The notes beneath the pieces are model-generated. The model did no database searches. It worked only from the letters and a program-made list of their open reading frames with translations, and was not told the DNA's origin. From contig HG799466.1 in NCBI GenBank assembly GCA_000531095.1, positions 807,694-841,750 of the forward strand: a stretch of DNA of 34,057 bases, in the 5' to 3' direction. Origin of the DNA: Gemmata massiliana. Lineage in GTDB: Bacteria > Planctomycetota > Planctomycetia > Gemmatales > Gemmataceae. Position 1 is the stretch's first letter; every line of letters begins with the position of its first letter. This document shows, piece by piece, positions 7,812 through 16,031 of the stretch. A program made the position numbers and the translations under genes.

Positions 7812-9146
7812 ATGACAACCCGGCTCCTCTCCCGTCGGACGGTGTTACGCGGCACGGGCACGGTGGTGGCCCTACCGCTGTTGGAGTCACTACTGCCCCG
7901 CGGTATGGGGGCGGAAAAGGCCGCCACACCCCCGCGGCGGATGGCGTTCATTTACTCGCCGAACGGGGCCGTCATGCCCCACTGGACGCCGAAGAAGGAG
8001 GGGAGCGATTTCGAGTTGCCGACCTGCCTGGAACCGATGGCCGAGCACCGCAAGGACATGCTCGTGTTCAGCGGGCTGACGTGCGACAAGGCGCGGGCCA
8101 ACGGCGACGGGGCCGGCGACCACGCCCGGGCGAGCGGGGCGTTCCTCACCGGCGCACAGGCGAAGAAGACCGCCGGGGCCAACTTCAAGGCCGGCCTGTC
8201 GGCCGACCAGCACGCGGCCCAAAAGCTCGGCGACCGCACCCGGTTGCCGTCGCTGGAACTGGCCGTCGAGAAGTACCGCGGGGCGGGCAACTGCGACAGC
8301 GGGTACTCGTGCGTGTACGAGCACACGATGTCGTGGCGGGACGCCACCACACCGGTGCCGCCGGAGGTGAACCCGCGGGCGGTGTTCGACCGCCTGTTCG
8401 CCGACAAGCCGAACGACCCGGAGACGGTCGCCCGAAACGAGTTGCGGGCGAGTGTGCTCGACGCGGTTCTCGACGACGCGAAGGATCTCGATCGCCGACT
8501 CGGTGGGAGCGACAAGAAGAAGCTCGACCAATATCTTTCGAGCGTGCGGGAACTGGAAAAGCGGGTGGCCCGCGCCGAACCGCTCTCTCCGACCGTTTTG
8601 CCGGACGACGTGTCCCGGCCCGCCGGTGTACCCGCCGACCTGACCGACCACATCCGCCTGCTGTACGACCTGATGGTGCTCGCCTTCCAGACCGACACCA
8701 CCCGCATCTGCACGTTCATGCTCGGCCGCGAGGGGAGCGAGCAGAAGTACCGGATGATCGGGGTGAACGAGGGGCACCACACCATCTCGCACCACATGAA
8801 CAAGAAGGACAACCTGGACAAACTCAAGCTCATCAACAGCTACTTGGTCACGCAGCTCGCCTACTTCACGAGCAAGTTGAAAGAAGTCAAGGAGGGCGAC
8901 GGCACACTGCTCGACAACTGCATGATCGCCTACGGCAGCGCCATCGCCGACCCGAACCAACACGCCCACCACGACCTGCCGCTGCTGCTGGTCGGCCGCG
9001 GCGGCGGCACGATCAAGACCGGTCGTCACGTCCGCTACAAGAGCGACACCCCGCTGAACAACCTGTGGCTGGCGATGCTCGACCGCTTCGGTGCGCCGGC
9101 CAAACAGCTCGGCGACAGTACCGGCGTGTTGGACGGGTTGGCGTAA
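7812..9146 (+). CDS. DUF1552 protein, Tat-exported
   Basis: A 444-residue protein starting one base after the DUF1592 stop, so the pair is clearly an operon. The N-terminus LSRRTVLRGTGTVVALPLLE is a twin-arginine signal. DUF1552 hallmarks follow: FIYSPNGAVMPHWTP, LVFSGLTCDKARANGDGAGD, HARASGAFLTG, YRMIGVNEGHHTISHH and a C-terminal alkaline-phosphatase-superfamily-like block (LDNCMIAYGSAIADPNQHAH). DUF1552 belongs to the sulfatase/DUF1501-like group in which Tat export suggests folding with a cofactor before secretion. Catalytic function is not established. Length is normal for the family and the frame is intact. Confidence 0.93.
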   Translation: MTTRLLSRRTVLRGTGTVVALPLLESLLPRGMGAEKAATPPRRMAFIYSPNGAVMPHWTPKKEGSDFELPTCLEPMAEHRKDMLVFSGLTCDKARANGDGAGDHARASGAFLTGAQAKKTAGANFKAGLSADQHAAQKLGDRTRLPSLELAVEKYRGAGNCDSGYSCVYEHTMSWRDATTPVPPEVNPRAVFDRLFADKPNDPETVARNELRASVLDAVLDDAKDLDRRLGGSDKKKLDQYLSSVRELEKRVARAEPLSPTVLPDDVSRPAGVPADLTDHIRLLYDLMVLAFQTDTTRICTFMLGREGSEQKYRMIGVNEGHHTISHHMNKKDNLDKLKLINSYLVTQLAYFTSKLKEVKEGDGTLLDNCMIAYGSAIADPNQHAHHDLPLLLVGRGGGTIKTGRHVRYKSDTPLNNLWLAMLDRFGAPAKQLGDSTGVLDGLA

Positions 9147-9214
9147 CGAACGGAGACACGACGGCACGCGGGTGGCGCGGACCAAAGCACGCAGATCAAC
9201 GCAGGAACAGAACC

Positions 9215-11644
9215 GTGAATTCCGACCACCGCCGCGTTCCCCCGCGGTTCTTTCTTGCCTCACCCGCGTGCCGTTTTCTGCTAATTGTTGGCCCCTTCTT
9301 CGCCTGGGCTGGGCTCCTGCCGGCCCAGGATCAACCACCGCCGACCGCCACGCTGGAACTGCTCCTTCCCGCCGGGGCGACGGCCACCGCGGACGGCAAT
9401 GCGGTCGCGAGCCCCCGCGATTTCCCCATTGCCGACCTCAAACCGGGCGAAATCCGTCGCGTCAAAGTGGCCGTGAAGTTCGCCGACGGTACATCCGACG
9501 AACGACAGATTGACGTCTCCGCCGGCCAACGGCTCCGAATCGCTGTTCCTCAGCCGGGGCCGGAAAAGGCCGCCGTCATCGGGTCACACCCGCTCGTGCC
9601 GATCAACTCGGCCGCGGTATCGTCGGACGGCAAGTACATTGCCCTCGGTCTGGACGCCCGCACCGTCGTGCTATGGGACACCGCCGCCGGGCGCCCCGTG
9701 CGGACACTCGCCGGCCACCAGAAGCCGGTCCTGTCGGTCGCGTTCTCCCCCGACGGCACCAAACTGCTCTCCGGTTCGGCCGACACGACCGTCGTGCTGT
9801 GGGACGTCGAGACCGGCAAACCGTTGCGGACCTACAAGGGCCACGCCGGGGCCGTTGTGTCGGTCGCGTTCTCCCCGGACGGCAAGCGGTTCATTAGTGG
9901 ATCGCCCGAGGGGTTAGCGATCCACTGGGAGACGGACACCGGCGAACAGGTCCACAAGCTCAAGTGGCGGGACATCCTGAGCGTGGCGTACAGCCCGAAC
10001 GGGAACACGCTGGCCACGGCGTCGGTGGATTTCACCGCGACGCTGTGGGACGCCAAGACCGGCAAACAAAACGTTGTGTTGCGGGGCCACCGGGAAGACG
10101 TGAACTGCGTCACCTTCAGCCCGGACGGCAAGCGGGTGGCCACCGGGTCGTCCGATGACACCGGCGCGGTGTGGAACGCGGACACCGGCACCCGGGTCAC
10201 CCGCGCCGGGCGACACACCGTCAACGTTCACTCGGTCGCGTTCACCCCGGACGGCAGGCGGGTCGTGACCGGCGAGCGGGAAGAACTCGTCATGATGTCG
10301 GACGCGGCCACGGGGGCACTCGTCCGCACGTTCGTCGGCCACGGCGCGGAAATTCTGTCGATCGTGCCCGCCCGCGACGGGAAGACCATGCTGACCGGCT
10401 CCCGCGACGGCACGGCACGGATCTGGGATCTGACCACCGGCCGCGAACTGCTCGCGCTCACCACCGACGGCACCGGGAAGGGGTGGGCGGTGGTCGGTCC
10501 CGACGGCCTGTTCGACGGGTCCGAGGGCGGACGCAAGGCGCTCGGTTACCGCTTCCCAAAGGGCGGATTCGGCGAGGTCGATCGGTTCTTCGCCGACGGC
10601 TTCCGCCCCGGTTTGTTGGCCGAAGTGTGGCGCGGCGAGCGGCCGTTCCCGGCCAAACCACTCGGCCGGAGCAAGCCCCCGCTCGTGAAACTTGTCACCC
10701 AGAAAGGGCGGGCTTCGACCGACCCGACGGCGCCCCTCACGGCCGACATCACTGACCGGGGAGACGGCATCGGTGCCGTCACAATTGAGAACAATGGCGT
10801 CCCCCTCAGCGTCCCGACGAAGGCGGAACCCGGATCGAAAGCGAACGTCACCCGCGTCACCTTCACCGTGCCGCTCGCACCCGGGGTGAACCGGATCAGC
10901 GTGCGAGCAGCCGACCGCGACAATTCGCGGGAGTCACCCGCGGCAGAGGTCGAGGTGACGCGACCGAGCGTTCCGGGGCAGCGGGGCCGGATGTATGTCG
11001 TCGCGGTCGGTGTCGGTGACGGCGCGAAGGGCGCCAAAGCGATCGCCGAACTTCTGCGGGACCGCGGCGGAAAGCTGTTCGACCGCGTGGACGTGGTGCC
11101 GGTGCTGGACAAGGAGGCCACCCGGACAACCATCGAGGACACCGTCAAGGATGTGGCTGAACTGTCCCGGCCGCAAGACACGCTCGTGGTGCTGCTGTGC
11201 GGATCCGGGGGCGTCGGCGAAAAGGCGTACCTCGCCCCGCACGACCTCCGCGCCGAAGAGGGGCTCTCGAAAAACGGTGTGCCCATCGACGACGTCGCGG
11301 CGGCACTGGGCGCCGCTCGCGCGCTGAACCGGGTGCTGGTGGTTGATGCCACCGCGTTCGGCGGGGATCAGAAGGGGCGGTCAGATTACGGTCTGCGCGG
11401 AGCGGTCGAACGGTGGGGGAGGTCGCACGGCATTCACTCGCTCGTCGCGGTCGGCTCGACGACTCCGGTACTCGCGGTAGTCCTATCGAACGCGGCAGGC
11501 AGTGATGCAGTCGACGTGACGGACTGGCTCCGCTCCGCTGCCGACCGAGTAGAACGGTCGGCGGGGAAAGTGACCGATGTCCGCTCGGACGTGTACGCCG
11601 GTACGAAAACGAAGGGATTTCCGCTTCTCGCTCCGGGCAAATGA
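9215..11644 (+). CDS. WD40 repeat protein with a catalytically dead caspase-like domain
   Basis: GTG at 9215 follows AGGAA and opens an 809-residue protein with a hydrophobic signal or anchor (FLLIVGPFFAWAGLLPAQ, about residues 18-36). A beta-sandwich-like segment reaches about residue 115. Seven WD40 repeats follow (about 125-430; SVAFSPDGTKLLSGSADTTV type), enough for one closed propeller. A peptidase C14-like domain begins near residue 592 (MYVVAVGVGDGAKGAKAIAE). The catalytic dyad is missing: the usual SGHG is CGSG (Ser664 in the His position) and the usual DAC is DAT (Thr713), while fold-level features (YLAPHDLRAEEG) remain. It should therefore be a non-proteolytic pseudo-caspase. It lies 68 bases after DUF1552 and may share its transcript. 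Confidence 0.88.
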   Translation: MNSDHRRVPPRFFLASPACRFLLIVGPFFAWAGLLPAQDQPPPTATLELLLPAGATATADGNAVASPRDFPIADLKPGEIRRVKVAVKFADGTSDERQIDVSAGQRLRIAVPQPGPEKAAVIGSHPLVPINSAAVSSDGKYIALGLDARTVVLWDTAAGRPVRTLAGHQKPVLSVAFSPDGTKLLSGSADTTVVLWDVETGKPLRTYKGHAGAVVSVAFSPDGKRFISGSPEGLAIHWETDTGEQVHKLKWRDILSVAYSPNGNTLATASVDFTATLWDAKTGKQNVVLRGHREDVNCVTFSPDGKRVATGSSDDTGAVWNADTGTRVTRAGRHTVNVHSVAFTPDGRRVVTGEREELVMMSDAATGALVRTFVGHGAEILSIVPARDGKTMLTGSRDGTARIWDLTTGRELLALTTDGTGKGWAVVGPDGLFDGSEGGRKALGYRFPKGGFGEVDRFFADGFRPGLLAEVWRGERPFPAKPLGRSKPPLVKLVTQKGRASTDPTAPLTADITDRGDGIGAVTIENNGVPLSVPTKAEPGSKANVTRVTFTVPLAPGVNRISVRAADRDNSRESPAAEVEVTRPSVPGQRGRMYVVAVGVGDGAKGAKAIAELLRDRGGKLFDRVDVVPVLDKEATRTTIEDTVKDVAELSRPQDTLVVLLCGSGGVGEKAYLAPHDLRAEEGLSKNGVPIDDVAAALGAARALNRVLVVDATAFGGDQKGRSDYGLRGAVERWGRSHGIHSLVAVGSTTPVLAVVLSNAAGSDAVDVTDWLRSAADRVERSAGKVTDVRSDVYAGTKTKGFPLLAPGK

Positions 11645-11700
11645 CTCTCAAAACTCGCAGTCGTCGCCTCCAAACAGCGGCTCACGAGTTCGTATCTCGT

Positions 11701-11821
11701 TCGGGGTGCGAGTCGAACCCGGTGTTAACTCGCGTGATTGTCTCTGGGCGAGACTCTGAGACTTTTCCGGAGAGAAATTCGGGGTCCGAGACGAAACGCT
11801 AGGGTTCGGCTCGCACCCCGA
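11701..11821. repeat. 20-bp near-perfect inverted repeat, 81-base spacer
   Basis: Arm one is 11701-11720 (TCGGGGTGCGAGTCGAACCC). Arm two, 11802-11821, is its reverse complement with one difference (19 of 20). The spacer holds several copies of a GAGACTTTT or CGAGAC word, which recurs just after arm two. The arms resemble a tRNA T-loop (GGTTCGACTC), but the flanks do not fold into a tRNA. It could be a long-loop hairpin after the WD40 gene or relic ends of a small element. Confidence 0.6.
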
Positions 11822-11971
11822 GATGTCTCGCTCGAACCCGAGACTTTTGTCACGCTTGGAATGTGGGCCAAAGTGCCTGAAAACGTGCAGAAAACGACGA
11901 CAGCCAGGAGCACTCACTCCCGGCTGTGCGCGTTAACCTGTGTGTGCGATTATTCCGCACCTGCTGACTCA

Positions 11972-12018
11972 GCTCCCCGACTTGGATTCGAACCAAGAAC
12001 CTAGCGGTTAACAGCCGC
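11972..12018 (-). pseudogene. tRNA-Asn(GTT) 3' fragment, putative att site
   Basis: Read on the minus strand, this gives an anticodon arm with loop CTGTTAA (anticodon GTT), a short variable loop, a perfect five-pair T arm (CTTGG TTCGAAT CCAAG), and the 3' acceptor strand TCGGGGA plus discriminator G. The first anticodon-stem pair is mismatched (T-T). Upstream there is no D arm and no 5' acceptor strand TCCCCGA, so the 5' half is absent. A truncated tRNA 3' end in this orientation is what site-specific integration into a tRNA-Asn gene leaves at the distal end. It implies an element to the right and an intact tRNA-Asn outside the window. Confidence 0.75.
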
Positions 12019-12307
12019 AAAGTCGGTGTTCGTTGGTCAGGGCTCAATCACTAGGAAAACAAGGCTTTTCGAGTTTGGCAGGTACCAATCCGGCGGACGG
12101 CACTTCCCTATAGATTACCGCGTTTCGCTTGGTTTTCTACAGATTCTCTGCCAGGAACTCTGCCACATCTCTGCCGACACGAGGCAGATGCATCGTGATG
12201 CTTCCACATCAATGAGAGATCGGCCCGATCGGGCGTGCGCTCGAATGGTCGCAGTTGCTCCTCGTGGACCCGCCAGAGCAAAACCTGTCAATTCTGTCAT
12301 TTCGTCT

Positions 12308-14959
12308 TTAACGCTTCTGTGGTGTGGATGGCTTGCCGTCCTTCTCGCCCTTAACATCAAGCACGTCCGGATCGACGCCCCATTCCTCACAAAAATACCT
12401 GAAGCTCTCGGGGTTCACCTCTCGCCACTTTTTTGCTATGACCGTTGCGCGAATGATTAGGCTGCCATTGTAGGTTTTGAATGTGGCGCCGCTATGAACA
12501 ACTATGTCCTGGCGCCGGCCGCGCGAGCCGGCCTTTTGTCCGCCGGGGGGATCAGGTTTACCGAACGGATCCACGCTGCTTGGGTTCTTATTCAGTGCAT
12601 CGTCGATCACTTTGCTAAATTTGCCGCCCTCTAGGAGTTCGACAAAGCTAGATACGGACTTATCGACGAACCCTATTTTCTGAACGCTCAGCTCTTCGCT
12701 TTTGAGCGCTTGAACGAGGTAATGGAGGCCGAGGTGCCAATCGTCGTGGAAGCGGCCGTCGGTCAGCCCGCCCTTCGTTTTGAACCCTTCGCCTTTGAGG
12801 TACATGAGCCCCGCGTGCAAGCAGCAGTCGGGTTGCCCTTTGTCGGCCCCGCGGCGATAAGCATTCAGTGCCTGGTCATCGCTACGCAGGTAGACTTTCC
12901 CGCTCTGGTACCATTCCCCTTGCAGGAGGTCCGCTTCCGGGCTCCCGCGCTTGACTGCCTCCTCGAGTCTCGCTTTTGCCTTCTCGACATCTTTCCTGAC
13001 GCCGAGACCGTCGGCAAACATAAGCGCAGTCATCCGCAGAGCCATAGTGTCGCCGAGTTCAACGGATTTTTCAAAAAGACCGAACGCGCGGGTGCGGTCT
13101 TGAGCCACGTTCAAGTTACCGTCGCCGAGGTAATAGCGGAACCCGAGTACTAGAATCGCGGCCGGGAAACCGCCTTCGGACGCCAACGTGAGGTGCGCGC
13201 GGGCCTTCTTGTAGTCTTTTGCGGCGTGACGATATTTGCCCATAACCTTGCTGCCGGCAAAAACGCTGTAAAGGTGAAAATGGGCCTGGGCAAGCCCTCG
13301 AGCTGCGGCCGACTCGAGAAGTTGGATGGCGCGCGCGATCACCTCAGGGTCTGCGGCTTCGGCATTGTCTTCGAGCAAGAAGAGACCTAACTCGATGTGC
13401 GCTTGGAGCACCCCGTTAGTGACCGCCCCCTCAAGGAGCGCCTTGATCGCCCGTCGCTCGTCTCGACTGAGCGGAGCGTCTTTGTTGTACAAGCGCCAAG
13501 CGCGTGTTAGTTGTGCGGGCCCGAAGCCGTGCGCCGCGCTCTCCGAGAAAAGGCGCTCAGCTTGCTCTTTGGCGGCGGCTTTCGAACCTGTTGTGAGGGA
13601 CCCATTGTCGAGACAACGGGCTAGCAAATAACTTCCCAACCCGGCGGGCCGTCGCGCCCGGTTTGCTTGCCGCGCCCAGTAGCAAGCCTGGCTCGGATCC
13701 TTCTCAACCCCGAGCCCTTTTTCGTAGCACCAGCACAACGACGCGATCGCCCACACGTCGCCCATCATCGCGTTGCGCCGGAAGCACGCGAACTTTCGTA
13801 CCCGTTCCTCTCGCTGTTCCTCCGCGTTCACCGCATGTCGGTAATCGGTTGCGGCGAGTGCGGCGAGGAACTCTGGGTAGGTGGTTCTTTGCTTGAACCG
13901 AGCTGCAGCCCGGTTCATCACCCCCGCGACCCCATCGTTACGGGAGGCAAACTCGGCGACGCTTTCGCTGTTCAGATCGACTTCGATTTCCGCTTTCGGG
14001 ACCGACTGCGGGACGAAAATGAACATGCCGCTTCCGTCGCCGAACTGCGCAAACTGCGGCCGCACGGTCCCGTTGACGTTCTCAGATGTTGCTCGCGAAA
14101 GTGGGTCGTAGATGTCGAACACACTAGCCGCGTCTTTTTTCCGCAACTCGTTGATCAGGGCTGCGGTAAAACTCCCGTGAGTAGCTTTTAGATTTTCCCG
14201 GGTAGGTTGACGGCGGTCGCTGGCGACTACGATGGTGCGTGATTTGCCGGATGTGACGCTCTTCGGATCCCAGCGGTCCAGGTTGCCTGGTGTGGTCATG
14301 TACCCGCCGCAACAGGCGTCAGCGACGAAGACCGTGTGCTGGACGGCCGCCTTCTCCATCTGGGTGGTCAAACGCTGCATGTCCACGGCCTGCTCCGCCC
14401 ATTGAGAGGCGTCGCTACCGTCGTTTACGTCGAGCCGAGCGTCTGCCGGGATCAGATAGCCGGTCTCCACGAATCCCTTTGATTCGATCACCTGACCGTG
14501 GCCGGAAAAGTAGACGACCAGTGCGTCCCGATCGCCCAACTCCTCGCCGTATTTGTGTATGGCCATCTCGATGGCTGCTTTGGTGGCCTGCGAACCGATG
14601 AGAGAGACGACGTGGTAGCCGTAGTGCCTCTCGAGTAATTCCCCCACCGCCCGCGCATCCGATTCGGAACGCGTTAAATTGGTCGCACCCGTGAGGTGCT
14701 CGTAGTCGTTGATCCCAATGACAAGGGCCACCACGCGACGGTACGGGAGCAATTGGTTCGCACCGCGGATCGGCTCTGGCCTTGCCTCTGAACGGCCATC
14801 GGGAACGGGAGCTTCTTTTCCTGCCTCTTGGGGCGGCTGCGCCACAGACGTTTCGTGTCTCTGCCGGCTCAGCCAGTAGACGCCCGCGCCACCGACGGTT
14901 GTTCCGATCGCTAAGAGGGCCGCCAGGAGCAGCCAGCGAACGGGGCTGGGCGAGTTCAT
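12308..14959 (-). CDS. Membrane-anchored caspase-like protease with Sel1 repeats
   Basis: An 883-residue protein. One N-terminal transmembrane helix (about residues 9-30) is followed by a peptidase C14 caspase-like domain (about 73-320) with an apparently intact dyad: His154 in VVYFSGHGQ and Cys216 in FVADACCGG. From about residue 390 to 750 come Sel1-like repeats (WAIASLCWCYEKGLGVEKDP, FRYYLGDGNLNVAQDRTRAF, MALRMTALMFADGLGVRKDV and others) that normally bind partner proteins. A basic, glycine-rich linker (about 780-800) leads to a small C-terminal domain (about 805-883, IVVHSGATFKTYNGSLIIRA) that I do not recognise. The short N-terminal tail predicts that the protease faces the cell exterior or lumen if the helix is a signal anchor. 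Likely role: partner-triggered proteolysis; the substrate is unknown. It is the first gene inside the inferred element. Confidence 0.88.
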   Translation of the reverse strand: MNSPSPVRWLLLAALLAIGTTVGGAGVYWLSRQRHETSVAQPPQEAGKEAPVPDGRSEARPEPIRGANQLLPYRRVVALVIGINDYEHLTGATNLTRSESDARAVGELLERHYGYHVVSLIGSQATKAAIEMAIHKYGEELGDRDALVVYFSGHGQVIESKGFVETGYLIPADARLDVNDGSDASQWAEQAVDMQRLTTQMEKAAVQHTVFVADACCGGYMTTPGNLDRWDPKSVTSGKSRTIVVASDRRQPTRENLKATHGSFTAALINELRKKDAASVFDIYDPLSRATSENVNGTVRPQFAQFGDGSGMFIFVPQSVPKAEIEVDLNSESVAEFASRNDGVAGVMNRAAARFKQRTTYPEFLAALAATDYRHAVNAEEQREERVRKFACFRRNAMMGDVWAIASLCWCYEKGLGVEKDPSQACYWARQANRARRPAGLGSYLLARCLDNGSLTTGSKAAAKEQAERLFSESAAHGFGPAQLTRAWRLYNKDAPLSRDERRAIKALLEGAVTNGVLQAHIELGLFLLEDNAEAADPEVIARAIQLLESAAARGLAQAHFHLYSVFAGSKVMGKYRHAAKDYKKARAHLTLASEGGFPAAILVLGFRYYLGDGNLNVAQDRTRAFGLFEKSVELGDTMALRMTALMFADGLGVRKDVEKAKARLEEAVKRGSPEADLLQGEWYQSGKVYLRSDDQALNAYRRGADKGQPDCCLHAGLMYLKGEGFKTKGGLTDGRFHDDWHLGLHYLVQALKSEELSVQKIGFVDKSVSSFVELLEGGKFSKVIDDALNKNPSSVDPFGKPDPPGGQKAGSRGRRQDIVVHSGATFKTYNGSLIIRATVIAKKWREVNPESFRYFCEEWGVDPDVLDVKGEKDGKPSTPQKR

Positions 14960-15394
14960 AGTTTGGGCCTCAGACGGGAGTCGCCGTTGGCGGGCGTCGA
15001 GTGGGAAGGAGGGGCAGGCTCGCCGCCCGTTTTTTCACTATCGCGATGCTGAATCCAGTTTACCCGGAGTCGCGAAGCGCGGCTTGCGGTTAGTCGCTGA
15101 ATGCCGGGGTGGCGGGTGACGTACGATCCTTTCCCTCGTTCAAACGCAATAATCGGTGCTGATCAGGTGACTTCGAAACTGCGCTCGCTCCGCAAGCGCA
15201 GTAAGGACACTCCTTGATACGCAGCCAGTCGAAACGACGACTCGGAGCGTGCCGGTAGTAACGATTTAACGTCCAGCGAGTTGGACCGACTCGAGCTCGC
15301 CGACGTGTTAAGGAGCTAAAGGCCATTACGCGAAATCGTCTGACATGCTCCGGGTCGCTCCGAGAAAAAACGAGAGCGTATCGCGGCACACGAT
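14960..15394. other. Intergenic region without a recognised gene
   Basis: These 435 bases between the caspase gene and the 60-residue ORF hold no convincing gene. A 117-codon minus-strand frame crosses it but overlaps the better-supported small ORF and has no family features. A small hairpin (CTGCGCT / AGCGCAG, nine-base loop) lies near 15178-15202 without a T-run. The promoter of the caspase gene should lie close to 14960-15060. Confidence 0.4.
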
Positions 15395-15577
15395 TCAACG
15401 TGAGCCGCCGGCGGTCGAGGGCCCCTTGGCGTCGGCGCTCCACGCCCTCATGCGATCTCGGACGACTTCGTACAACGCGATCCCGAGAACGGCCAAGACG
15501 GGATTGCGGCTGAGCTCGAACGCGATATCGACCAACAGCTTGAACCGATCCGTAAATTCCCTGGCAATCGCCTCCAT
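15395..15577 (-). CDS. Small hydrophobic/amphipathic protein, 60 residues
   Basis: ATG at 15577 is preceded by a full Shine-Dalgarno AAGGAG eight bases upstream, the main reason to accept this gene and to reject the longer start at 15607. The sequence MEAIAREFTDRFKLLVDIAF, then ELSRNPVLAVLGIALYEVVR, suggests an amphipathic helix followed by one membrane-associated helix, then a short polar tail. Small proteins of this design can be membrane toxins, phage-type accessory proteins or regulators; nothing here decides among them. No antitoxin-like partner is adjacent. Confidence 0.55.
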   Translation of the reverse strand: MEAIAREFTDRFKLLVDIAFELSRNPVLAVLGIALYEVVRDRMRAWSADAKGPSTAGGSR

Positions 15578-15744
15578 GTCTGGCTCCTTATGTCTTAACG
15601 GATGCACCGAGCTGGATACGTCACGAGTGGCCCCTATTACCGCAGCACACGCGACAAAACCTCAACAACGGACCAACGTGCATGTTGACGGGGCGGGCTA
15701 CGTTAGAAACGGTGCGGGACAGTGAGGGGCTCGAACGCATCCGC

Positions 15745-15969
15745 TCAGAGCTTAAGGTGCTTCAGCTTCGAGCGCACGGGCAACCACTTGCGATCAACTT
15801 GAACAACGGTCGACTGCTGCCGGTACTCTAAAATTGCTTCGGGTGGGATGCGGATCGTACCTCGCCCGAGCCCGAACCGCTCGCACCTTAACCGGCCCGA
15901 ACTGCACAATCGATAAACCAATGATGGGGACACGCCCAGCTCCTTTGCAGCAGCTTTTACCGTGTGCAT
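15745..15969 (-). CDS. Excisionase/MerR-type HTH_17 DNA-binding protein
   Basis: A 74-residue protein almost entirely made of a winged HTH of the excisionase type: MHTVKAAAKELGVSPSLVYR, then LCSSGRLRCERFGLGRGTIR, then IPPEAILEYRQQ. The VKAAAKELGVSPSLVYRL block is the HTH and the GRGTIRI block the wing. Proteins of this kind act as recombination directionality factors or plasmid/phage regulators. ATG at 15969 is preferred because the domain begins right there; the frame stays open to 16029, which would add only a hydrophobic tail. On an element bounded by a tRNA fragment, an Xis role is attractive, but no tyrosine integrase lies in the window. Confidence 0.72.
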   Translation of the reverse strand: MHTVKAAAKELGVSPSLVYRLCSSGRLRCERFGLGRGTIRIPPEAILEYRQQSTVVQVDRKWLPVRSKLKHLKL

Positions 15970-16031
15970 ATGAGTGGACCGTGTGGGAATAAGAATTAAC
16001 AGGCGCAAACGCGCAGTTAGGTAGCACACCC

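Larger units (their letters stand above)
11645..12307. other. Gene-free boundary region between chromosome-like and element-like DNA
   Basis: These 663 bases separate the plus-strand DUF1552/WD40 genes from the minus-strand genes on the right. They contain the inverted repeat and the tRNA-Asn fragment entered separately. The open frames here are short, and two encode peptide tails (EIRTREP and LGFEPRT) of the kind often seen as spurious genes over tRNA sequences. I see no other gene. Confidence 0.6.

Noticed and set aside
8081..9214. N-terminal extension of the WD40 frame back to 8081
   Set aside because: This part overlaps DUF1552 out of frame and reads as arginine/glycine-rich noise; the signal peptide and ribosome-binding site place the start at GTG 9215.
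7890..9338. 482-codon open frame on the minus strand
   Set aside because: It is antisense to the well-supported DUF1552 gene and shows no family signature.
11970..12045. Functional tRNA-Asn
   Set aside because: The 3' half is good, but there is no D arm and no 5' acceptor strand complementary to TCGGGGA.
15090..15443. 117-codon minus-strand frame
   Set aside because: It overlaps the better-supported 60-residue gene, has no ribosome-binding site and is arginine-rich noise.
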